Source: Heterodera schachtii (taxonomy: Eukaryota; Nematoda; Chromadorea; Rhabditida; Heteroderidae). From it: a stretch of DNA of 64,000 bases. A model generated the notes under the pieces. That model was not told where the DNA came from and searched no databases. It worked only from the letters and a program-made list of their open reading frames with translations. This document shows, piece by piece, positions 24,031 through 33,388 of the stretch. A program made the position numbers and the translations under genes. The stretch lies in the NCBI GenBank assembly GCA_023374025.1, contig SIJG01000105.1:62001-126000 (forward strand), in the 5' to 3' direction. Positions within the stretch are counted from its first letter, which is position 1. The number at the start of each line of letters is the position of its first letter.

Positions 24031-26279
24031 ATGGTTAACACAAGCGCTTTCTTCAATGCTGTCCAGAATTTAACTTGCGAAGGTATGGCAAATTGGAATT
24101 GATGGGATGCATTTTATAATCGGAGTACAATGTTTTGTGTAGCGAGTTCGAAAGAATTGGCGCAATTCTGTCGTCGCTGGTTGGATGAAAATGCGGAGAA
24201 AGTCAATGCAACGGAGGCTGATCGCTTGGTGGGAATGATCAATCTTCAGACGCACACCCTCGGCGCCATTTGCACACTCTATGTGAAAGTGAGCAATAAA
24301 TTTATGACTTCAGTAATTTTTTCGGTTTCAGTTAATTAAAATCCGAAGCGACGTCGAATTGCGTGATTTTCTGACCAATTTGTACGAACAACTGCCTTTT
24401 TTCGACCTTAAACAGATCCATTGGGCACTTGATATTTGTCGGTTTTTTCATTTGGAAGTTTATTTAGAATTAATAATAATCACATTTCAGATAATCGTTT
24501 CTTCGAAAATATCACTGATATTCTGCTGAAGCGCAAGGTGCCCTTGTGGGGCATTTTGCTGTTGGAACGTGCCATTTTGATCTGTTCCCAAGGCCATCCC
24601 AATCGGTTGACCAACTTGCACGCCTCGTTCTTCTGCCTTTGTTTGAAAGCACGCCATTTCGACAGGGCGGTGCCCTTCCTGCACATCGATGTTGTTGAAC
24701 TATTCAAACGAGCTGACGGGGCGGCAACCGGAGCTTCGGTTGAACCCGGCGGAGATGGCTCAGCCGCAGCTGTGGGCGGTTCCGTTTCGGATGGTGGTGA
24801 TAAGGCGAGTGAAGTGACGACGGACAAGGCAAAATGAGGAAAAAACAAAACAAATAATAATACATCTATTCGGAAATGTTTAATTTCTTCTTTTTACCAA
24901 GTAATTTGCCATTTTTTAACTTGTTTTAGGTTAGCTCAAGTGAGAAACAGCAGGCACAGTCTTCTTCTACCGGTTCCGGAATTGCTTCGTTACTTCAAAA
25001 GGGTTACAGAAAATTTCGCCCTTTCTCTCCTACTTTTTTTTCGTTTAGCTATGAACACTGTGTCTGGTGGTGGCGCCGGACAAAGCGCAAAGTTCGAAGA
25101 ACCCAAAACCGCGACCCAATGTGAGAGACTTTAGCTAGCAATTCATTACGACATTTCGTGATGCTCCTTTAGCTCACAATCAACTGAACCGTCGTTCCGT
25201 GTTGCTCTCTTTCTATTACGGTGCTTTGATTTACGCAGCGTTAGAGCAATGGGAGGAGTCGGCGTTATTTCTCGAGCATGTCATTTGTTTCCCTGTGATG
25301 AAGAAGAATTCGGCAATTGCATTGGATGCTCTGAAGAAGTACAATATTATTTGGCTGATTCCTTGGCCGGTCCAAACCAATTGAGTAAGTCACGGCAGAG
25401 AATGTGCGGGGCAATGAAAATGGGACTATTTGTTGGGCCAGCTCATTAGTTATTTTGTAGCTCCCTTCCTCATTACCGTTTGTCGGTTTTGCAACGAAAT
25501 TTTGTGGCACTTGCCTCCGTTTACACCAAACTGTGGCCCCTCATGCAACGAAACATGGACAACAAGACGGACTTGGTCCATACTTTGTTCTCTTATCTCA
25601 GTGAAAAATACACCGTTTTCGACAGAGTACGTTCTCATTCCCCACAATGTTTTGTTCTTTCTACTCTTTGTTTAGGACAGAAATGTTGGTCTTATGAAAG
25701 TGTTAATTAACGTGTGCCGCGAAAATGCCATTAAACGCCTTGGCAATGTTTGTCCACCAATCCCTTCGCTTCCTTTCACTCATTTTTCACTATGCATAGA
25801 TTTTTGTCTCTCTTCAACTCGACGATGTGAATCGGATGGCACATTTGGGTCAATCGCTACCAGCAAATAGCGACGAAATGGAGAACGCTGAGCAAATCAT
25901 TATGCGTCTTCGTCATAAATCTCCCTATTTTGTGGCCAGAATCGACGGACGCACTCAAACGGTGTTTTTTGAGGAGGAGGCTAAAAGCAGCAAGCAACAA
26001 ATGGCAGCACAGCTGCAAAAGAAAGTGGACACAGCAATGGCCGATGTGATTACTCTTGCCAGCATTGTCCACTCTTATGAAGATGCCGTTCGACTTAACA
26101 CCAATTAGTAAGCCGTGGAAGCTTTGCCATTGAATGGGTCATTCATTCACACAAATTTTAGTGTGGAAAAATGCGCTGCACAAAAGGAGAAATTGCGTGG
26201 CGCGGGTGGCAATGGGGGAGGAAGTTCGTCGTCAATGACTTTCGACGACGAGGGACTCTTTGGTGGTGGGTCGCCCTGA
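24031..26279 (+). CDS. csn-3: COP9 signalosome subunit 3
   Basis: Starts MVNTSAFFNAVQNLTC. Helical-repeat segments (CRRWLDENAEKVN, LYEQLPFFDLKQIHWALDI, LLERAILICSQGHPN, LCLKARHFDRAVPFL) match CSN3 in order, followed by LLSFYYGALIYAALEQWEES (about 25200-25260) and the PCI-domain end IFVSLQLDDVNRMAHLGQ and FVARIDGRTQTVFFEEE (about 25800-25980), with an acidic/Gly tail ending FGGGSP at 26279. Family role: scaffold of the CSN complex that removes NEDD8 from cullins. An Ala/Gly/Ser-rich insertion (about 24715-24835), and possibly a second one at about 25050-25125, interrupts the helical repeats; whether they are exons or retained introns is not settled. It follows smc-4 by 160 bp in the same orientation and ends 157 bp from the convergent GPR107-like gene. 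Confidence 0.88.
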
Positions 26280-26436
26280 TGTGAAATAATGGATTTCCCA
26301 ATGATCGGATTTTAAGATAATCGAAATTGTTTTTTTAAATTTGTTTTGTGTAATATTCGGAAACAAAATGGACAAAAAAGAAATTGATAAAACGAGGGCA
26401 AAGACTTGTTCATTCGAAATAGCTTAAATATATCGA

Positions 26437-29425
26437 CTAGAGAGAAGACAGGCCAATGTCGCGCCCAGTTTTGGGTAAAAGTGTGTTGTCATCATCGTCC
26501 TCCGTCGAATTGGTCGACCGTTCCAGCAATTCGCCGGTTTCCTCTTGCTGCGTAGTCATTAAGCGCTGTTTGCGTTTCACTCTTTCGAACAGTCCGTTCG
26601 TTGTTAACCTGTGAAAAGTGCCGTAAAATAAAACTAATTAAGGAAAAGAACTTACGCAACGCCGGCCTCCACATCGCCCCCCTCCTCCAGGCTTATTCTC
26701 AAATATGGGTTACTTTTCCGGGGCCTGAACTTAGCTCCAACGAGGCAAAAGAAAAACAAAGACGCAAGTTCAGCAGCCGCTTCGGAAACCCAACGCTTTT
26801 CGTCCGGCAAAAAATACTAAAAAAAATGATTGTGAGTAATTCCTTTTTTTAATTATCTATAATAAAAAATGATTGGCACATTTAAACATTCCACAATTTT
26901 TTCTTTTGTGACCTAATCTGGTGTTACCTCGAGAGTGAATTTGGCACCACGAGTTGTGTAAATGTAAGCAATGACATGCAAATAAAAGCGACGGAACAAC
27001 CGAAGTCTTTCAAGACTAAATGCCGCCTTTCCATCCGTCGTTTTTGTGGCACACTCCGTCAGAAAGGCAATAGACCTTAACTTATATCTTTTCAAATGAT
27101 TATGTTCGCCGCTTCCCTATTCGTCATTTCTTCCTTACTTTTTTCTATCGTTTTTCCCTTCCCCCTCTCTTTCTCCTTTCTCTTTCCTTCTTCTCCATAT
27201 GTGAAAAAGGGGTGCGCCAGGACCAATTTTTCGTACGAAGGCCCCCAATTTTCTCCTGTGGTGACCTTTTTTTTGTTGCTGCTATTTAAGGCATTTTTTT
27301 TGCGTTTGGGAAGGGGGTGGGGCGGTCCGGCGGTGCCGATAGGCGCCGCCGGGAAAATTTTTTGAATTTTGTATTGATTTCGCTAAGGAAATTTTTTCAA
27401 ATTTAAAATTTCCCCCGTTCGTTACGACCCCCCCTCCTTTACAGCCGCCCCCCTTACGACGAAAGAGGGGGGGGGGGGAGGTGCGCCGGCGCACTCATTG
27501 TTCACCTATGTTCTTCTCTCTCTATCCCTCTTTTTTCTATTCCTCTTTCCCTCTCTTTCGTCTTCTCTCTCTCCATTCTTTCTTTTCTTTTCCTCTCTCT
27601 CTCTCTTTTTTTTGTCCCCACCACAAAATGGGCAAAAGAATGCTCATGCAGCAGACAATGTCCAGGAAGGTGAACATCTCCAGCCAGAACAAATAGCGTT
27701 GGTCGCTGAACTCCGACTCTTCCAGAATTATCATTGCAATGTTTGCCAAAATTTGCAGGGGCAACACGAAAATGAACAGTCGCCTGTCTCTGTCACTCAA
27801 AAATTGCTGTAAAAACACTCAAAATAAACGAAAATTTGGGAAATTCACTTTGAAAAAAGTGTAACCGGAGCCAATCAGAATAATTGTGCCGAAGAGAAGC
27901 GCACCTTTAAGCCTAAAAGTGCGAAATAAGACGAAAAAGAAAATGCCATTCTCACAAATGAGTGACGTAGTAAATGATAGGCCCAAAGCTCACGTTCGTG
28001 GCCATAAACGGAGACAAAGTAAAAGTTGACGCCGTGGAAAAGCAAAGTGAGCGATTTGAGGAAGACGAGCACCAACATAAGACGATGCACTTTGAAAATG
28101 TTGTTGCTGCTAAAAAGAAAAATAATGCCAAAACAGCAAATTTTATTGTCATTAAAAATTTCGGTAGGAAATTAAGGAAAAATTTCAATTTTCTGAAAGG
28201 GTCCTAATTTTGTGATTGAGGAGGGACATTTTCTCATAAAATGCGATTGAATATAAAAAAACAAACAAACTCCGATTTGCACAATAAATTTGCCCACAAA
28301 ATGGTGGCCAACGCGAAAAGAAAAGCGAAATAAACGTAAAGAGACGGCTTGGGAATGTCCACAACCGATAGAAAAGAGTTGACATTTTTCTCGACAATTA
28401 TCGCCTTAAACATTTAATTATTTTCTTTTTTCCTACGGAAATCACCGCCAAATCGACCGCCACGCGGTCGCTGTATCCATGTTCACGATAATTGAAGCAA
28501 TTATGGAAGAACAGGAAGAAAAAGCCCTTCTGTTGTTCGTTGAAACGGACAGCGAACTGGGAAAAAACAGTCAAAAGGGAAGCGAATGGCGGAAAATAAC
28601 GAAAATATTCAATTTTAAAACCAAATCCATTTCCTCTCCTCCTTCCCTTCCCCGGCCAATCACCTGAGTCGAATATTGGCCATTATGAAGTCCAATTGGC
28701 AAATAGTCAAAGTATGGCAGCTTCAAATCGTTGCTGGAGGAAGAACCCCCAAACAAATGGGAAAGAAAGCCCCCGGACGAAGCCACGACGGAAGAGGTCG
28801 AATTGCGCTGAACAGAAATTGGTAAGGGAGGAGAAAAGTGGGAGGGAGGAAAGACCGTTTCGCCATCATCCGAAAAGGGGCAGCTGAAAAGAGCAAATCC
28901 GTCAAATATATTAAATTTTATGTCGTTTTTTTGTCCTTGCCTTGACAAATTCGTGCACAATTTGATGCTTTTGATGTGTCCAGAACGAACAACGACCAAT
29001 CGTTGGGCGGTGAAATCGAAAACGAAGAACAGCGAGTCAATGCCCTGGTCCTGCTGCTGCAGTTGGCACAGGTGCGGGTTGGTCTGCACGCCATTGGCCA
29101 ATTCCCGGCCCCGGCTGAGGGTGAAACCGATGATGCCCTAAAGCGCTGCCCTCGGAGAAATAAAAAAAATGCTTAATAATTCAGTCACCAATTTGTCCTC
29201 GCCCCCGTCTTTCTGTGTTTGTTTGAGCACTGCGTCCGGAACAGTGAAATTTGTCAGCGAAAAGGACAAAGTGCCATTGGAGCCGAAGCCAAACTTGGAG
29301 AGCAAAATGTTACGCCGCGAATCATCGGTTAGCGAAAGGGTGTGAATTTTGGACAAAGCGAAATTGAGAAGGCAAAAAAGCGGCAACAAATGAAGCAAAA
29401 GTGTCGAAATGTGCATGAAATTCAT
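26437..29425 (-). CDS. GPR107/GPR108-like seven-transmembrane protein
   Basis: Begins with a signal peptide ([20 protein letters not shown]) and a luminal domain starting [13 protein letters not shown], then [22 protein letters not shown], typical of GPR107/108. Membrane exons run down to [20 protein letters not shown] and [16 protein letters not shown] (about 27790-27630), [20 protein letters not shown] (about 27045) and [17 protein letters not shown] (about 26815). The cytoplasmic tail ends [10 protein letters not shown] with TAG at 26437. Family knowledge: LUSTR/GOST-type Golgi and endosomal membrane proteins, linked to trafficking and, for GPR107, to retrograde transport; they are not proven classical receptors. 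A GC-rich repeat insertion occupies the intron at about 27096-27630. A short eroded copy of the last exon lies at 31072-31115. Confidence 0.85.
27205..27490. repeat. GC-rich repeat insertion in the GPR107-like intron
   Basis: Begins near GGTGCGCCAGGACC and ends GGTGCGCCGGCGCAC, so short GTGCGCC ends are inverted. It contains the hairpin core CGGCGGTGCC-GATA-GGCGCC (27328-27352) shared with the hAT MITE at 15388, and abutting C and G homopolymers. Probably a decayed MITE; ends are tentative. Confidence 0.5.
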
Positions 29426-29571
29426 ACACTCATTCAGATGAATAAACTTTTAATGCTAAAAACACAGGAAATTAGAAAAAAAAAGAGGGGAAACCAATTC
29501 TTTTGAGAGACAAAGGATTAAAATTTCACTTTGTTTCAACTTTGTATCCAAGAGGGATGGGTTTTGGTGTA

Positions 29572-29690
29572 CGGACATTTCGCCAACTGGACATCTTGCC
29601 AATAGACATTTCGCCAACTAAGCCAAATTAGGACGTTTCGCCAACTCACCCAAAACCGGACATTTCGCCAACCCGACTTTTTGCCAACTA
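29572..29690 (+). repeat. Degenerate tandem array of GGACATTTCGCCAACT
   Basis: The 16-mer GGACATTTCGCCAACT or close variants (CATCTTGCCAA, GACGTTTCGCCAACT, GACTTTTTGCCAACT) recurs about six times over 120 bp upstream of the GPR107-like gene. Confidence 0.75.
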
Positions 29691-30267
29691 GTATAAAAAA
29701 ATTTATGCTATGTCTTCATGAGTTAGATACGAAAGTAAACGAAGCATTGGAAGGAAAAAAAAAGAAAAATGAATTGCAATTAATTGACAAATGTAACAAG
29801 ATTGAAAAAGCTTTTTTGTCACCAAATTATCATTATTTTGTTTTTGTGTCAAGGTTTTTGAATTTTTATTTGTCTATCCAAACTAAAAATAAGATTCTAA
29901 TAAGAACTGTTCGCGAAATATTTGAGTATACAAAAGTCAAAAACGGCAGGCAAGCTTGAAATCGGACGCTCAGAACATCCCCAGTGAAGCATTAAACATC
30001 GGCACGATACACCATCAAGTAAATTGGTGCGATTTTTGACGAGGCCAGACTTGTACCAAAAGAAGCATTGACAAATTCTTTGCCCTTGTTGGAAGCACTC
30101 TTATGTCAAATTTAATCAATTTATCATTGTTGGAAAGCTAAAAACAATATCGTATTCTGCCCTTGAAAAATACTCAAGTTATTACTGGAATTTTATTCCA
30201 AAGCACCACCCCTCCCCCGCCCTTAAACACAAATGAGCGTTTTATATACACAACCATACAGTTACAT

Positions 30268-30405
30268 AGATGACAATAGTGTAGACAATGTACATATAGA
30301 CAATTTGCATGGGGTGTAGACAATGTACATATAGACAATTACAGGGGTGTAGACAATGTAGCATATTGACAATTTACAGGGGGGTAGACAATGTACAATG
30401 GGGTG
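30268..30405 (+). repeat. Tandem array of GTGTAGACAATGTACATA units
   Basis: Three to four units of about 36 bp, each made of GTAGACAATGTACATATAGA then CAATT and a G-run. It ends just past the stop codon of the msp gene, on its 3' side. Confidence 0.75.
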
Positions 30406-30417
30406 GTGCACTCGCCC

Positions 30418-30833
30418 TCACACGTTGTATTCAATGTAGAGCATCTTGCGCAGAAGGCCGTCTCCTTTCATCGTGCCCGGCTGAAACACTTCCGATTCGT
30501 TCATCGCGCTCCATTCCAAAGTCAGTGTGTCGCCTTTCGTTTCTTCCATAGCCGGATCAATGCCATCGCGTGTGATTCCTATGTCCATCGACGCGCCGGC
30601 GTTGAGCATCTCCTTGTTTGGTTTGGCGAACAGACGCGGGGTGCTGGTTTTGATGCCGAATTTGATCGCCTGGTCGCCAACGTTGGTCACCTTAATTTGA
30701 CGCGTGTAGTGTTATTACGCAGGGAACAATGGGTTAAACGAACACGGATGTAGTAAGTACTCATTTCATCCAGCGGGCCATTGAACACAATCTTGGAAGA
30801 AGGCATCGTCGCGATATTTGGGATGTGCGCCAT
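30418..30833 (-). CDS. msp: Divergent major sperm protein (MSP)
   Basis: Two exons, 30833-30744 and 30690-30418, with a 53-bp intron and phase 0, give 120 aa (classical MSP is about 127). MSP landmarks: SSKIVFNGPLDEMSTYYIR joined to VTNVGDQAIKFGIKT, then the C-terminal FQPGTMKGDGLLRKM and IEYNV, matching the family's WFQGDG...IEYNP end. The intron falls exactly where the beta-strand sequence YHIKV would continue, which supports the join. Family role: nematode-specific cytoskeletal protein that polymerises to drive amoeboid sperm and also signals to oocytes. It is clearly diverged from the very conserved classical MSPs, so it may be an MSP-like paralogue. Confidence 0.82.
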
Positions 30834-31071
30834 TATGTCGATTATTAAGATTTTGGAGAATTGCCGGTGAAGGTGGATGACACGCAAAAACACTCAACTT
30901 ATATACAAAAAAAAACATGTGCCTCCACACGTGATTTGTCTCAAACTCAATCAGTTTGCGCATTGAAATCACCATTTAAAGCGTGCTGTATGCTCAAATT
31001 CTAAACTTCATTCGCTATCAACAACCAGCATTTCGTTTTTGAATTTTTCATTCACACGCGCAAGAGCAATT

Positions 31072-31115
31072 TTGAGTAAAAATGTGTTGTCATCATCGTA
31101 CTCCGTCGAATCCGT
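31072..31115 (-). pseudogene. Eroded fragment of the GPR107-like terminal exon
   Basis: TGTGTTGTCATCATCG and CTCCGTCGAAT occur here and at 26480-26511; over about 42 bp only three positions differ. The next few dozen bases keep patches such as GCCGTTCGTT and TTAACCT in the same order, then similarity ends. Confidence 0.5.
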
Positions 31116-31555
31116 CAACTTGATGTTCCAATTGTCCACGTCAACTTCATCACGTAAAAGCCGTTCGTTCTTTAGGATATTTCGCTTATTAACCTAGGTT
31201 CCAAACTGCCTCTCAAACGTGTTTTTGAACTGTCATATCTATGGACTCGTAAGTATGGGACTCTTGATGATTTGGAGTAGGAATCAAGGATCGCCAGGCA
31301 GACAATTGTGGATTGGTTTAACTTCAATCGCGATGTTTGTGCGGAATTTTTTGTGCGCAATCCCATTGCAATTGGGGGCCACGGTACAATTGAAACGGCT
31401 TCTTGTTCAATGGAATAAAATTGTAGGGCGTTACGTCGAAATCGACTGAAAAATTTACACTGGATAAAATCGAAAATTTACGAATTACATATTTTTTTCA
31501 TAGAGACATTTGGTCATTTTTGGTAAGAAACAGAACAAAATTTTCAAAAATTTCC

Positions 31556-31582
31556 CCGGCGGCGCCTATCGGCACCGCCGGC
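31556..31582. repeat. GC-rich hairpin core (copy 3)
   Basis: CGGCGGCGCC-TATC-GGCACCGC, about ten base pairs of stem with a four-base loop, same as 15521-15547 and 27328-27352, inside AT-rich sequence. Confidence 0.75.
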
Positions 31583-32070
31583 CCCTTCCCCAATTTTGAA
31601 ACTTTTTTGAACAAAAGCCAACTACTAATATTGTGCGAAAACAAATAAAAAGCAAAGCTTCAAGGATGACCCCATTTAAATAAAAACTCATGAAATTTCT
31701 TTAAAACTCGCTCGAAATTAGGTTATTTTGGGCAAAAGCAGTTAACAAATCCAAAAAAATTTTCAAATATTGTCCACTATAACCCTTATTTTTCTTAATA
31801 ATTGGGCAAATATATCTTATAGATCAAAAACAAAAGACCATGTAAAAAAGATTGGAATTGATTTTGAACGCAAAATTATGAGAAATATACAAATTATGGG
31901 CGCTCCGCGCGTGCCAATGGTAGTGCTGTTCGAGACCGAAAATTTTCCGAGGCTCGAGACCGAGACTTGACCCCGAGACTCGAGACCGATTTTTTATTGT
32001 TCTCATTTTTGACTCATTTTATGAACAAAATCTGTTAACAAATTGCAATCAAATTTTAGATTTTTCGCCC

Positions 32071-32095
32071 TGGCGGTGCCTAGCGGCGCCGCCGG
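32071..32095. repeat. GC-rich hairpin core (copy 4, diverged)
   Basis: TGGCGGTGCC-TAGC-GGCGCC, the most diverged of four copies of the hairpin core. Confidence 0.6.
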
Positions 32096-32308
32096 ACTAC
32101 AAAAATTTATTATTTTATAAAATTGGCAAATTCGCAAAATTTGGCTATTTTTGTACAAAATCTGTGCACAAATTGCACTCAAATTTTTAAAAATTCGCCG
32201 TCCCTGCTGGATACCCTATTCCCAAAATTTTTTTGGAAAATTTTACCACAAAAAAGACAGTGTAAAAACAAAAAACTCGCCGACAGGGAAAAATTTAACT
32301 TAAAAAAT

Positions 32309-32456
32309 TCACGGTCACGGTCACGAAAACCGGAATTTCACGGGTTTTTTGGATCACGATCACGGTCACGATTCACGGTACCAATTCACGGTCACGATTC
32401 ACGGGGTCAATTCACGGTCACGGTCACGTTTCACGGTTCACGGGTTTTTTCAGTCA
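32309..32456 (+). repeat. TCACGG hexamer array
   Basis: TCACGG or TTCACGG recurs more than a dozen times in about 150 bp, with TCACGGGTTTTTT at two places. It ends right before the truncated msp copy. Confidence 0.8.
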
Positions 32457-32469
32457 CGGCGCATCTCTA

Positions 32470-32668
32470 TCGTTCATCGCGCTCCATTCCAAAGTCAGTG
32501 TGTCGCCTTTCGTTTCTTCCATAGCCGGATCAAAGCCATCGCGTGTGATTCCTATGTCCATCGACGCGCCGGCGTTGAGCATCTCCTTGTTTGGTTTGGC
32601 GAACAGACGCGGGGTGCTGGTTTTGATGCCGAATTTGATCGCCTGGTCGCCAACGTTGGTCACCTTAA
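32470..32668 (-). pseudogene. Truncated copy of msp exon 2
   Basis: 199 bp identical to 30497-30695 except one base (an Ile codon becomes Phe). It spans from the intron end of msp exon 2 to just before the conserved C-terminus, so it lacks exon 1 and the last 26 codons. It cannot make a full MSP. The near-identity means a recent copy or ongoing gene conversion. Confidence 0.88.
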
Positions 32669-33388
32669 CATTCTTAGTATCCTGGCGACGCCCGGATTAA
32701 CCGAACTGTGGACAGCCGAAACATTTCTGATCTGTCGATCATCTGTGATTTTGAAATCAGATTTTTTTGCGCTCTGTCTTAGTACGTTGGCGATACTAAT
32801 TCAGTTCGTCCACGCGCACCCACTTGTTTACTTACCAACTTGGCGCTGTTAAACAATAATTGAACAAAATCCGAAATTGTTATGAGAAAATTCAAAATAG
32901 TAATTCGGGTTCGGGTATTTTGAAAAACAAAGGTCTCATATTAGTGATCAGTGCCACAAATTACACTAGAAATACTTAATTGAAAATTTCATTGGGTCAC
33001 AAAACCGAAAAGTACCAAAAATCTATAAAAAATGTATTAAAAAAAGTTAGCTAAAAAGTTATTCAAAAAACAAAACTTCGAGACCTCATATCTTTTTCCA
33101 ACACATTATATTGCTTAGAAAAAGCTTATCATTGTCAAGAGCTTTCGAATGTTACCAAGTTTGTCCATTTTGGTTGGCAAAAACCTTCAAAATTTTTTTT
33201 ACAAAAATCATCGTTTTTTAATTGCTTAAATTAATATATTTTCAAATTTTATTGATATGAAAAGCACAATACGCTTGTGAATGAATCGATGACCTTTTGA
33301 AAATCTTTGGTAAACAACTGTTGATTTATGGTTTGTCCATGGATCGGTCGGTTCGCTTTCTCCGTTCGCTGTTTGTCCCTTCGTTCGG

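Larger units (their letters stand above)
29426..30417. other. Intergenic region with tandem repeats
   Basis: Holds two short tandem arrays (29572-29690 and 30268-30405). The open frame at 29681-29959 has no ATG start at its 5' end and no recognised domain. Nothing else supported. Confidence 0.45.
30834..33388. other. Intergenic region with gene fragments and repeats
   Basis: No intact gene seen. Contains an eroded fragment similar to the GPR107-like last exon (31072-31115), two GC-rich hairpin cores (31556-31582, 32071-32095), a TCACGG array (32309-32456) and a truncated msp copy (32470-32668). The rest is AT-rich; 33240-33388 is probably Pax6 3' UTR. Confidence 0.5.

Noticed and set aside
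30309..30753. Plus-strand frames over the msp gene, and their counterpart at 32349-32852
   Set aside because: Antisense shadows of msp exon 2 and of its truncated copy; they are alike only because the DNA is duplicated.
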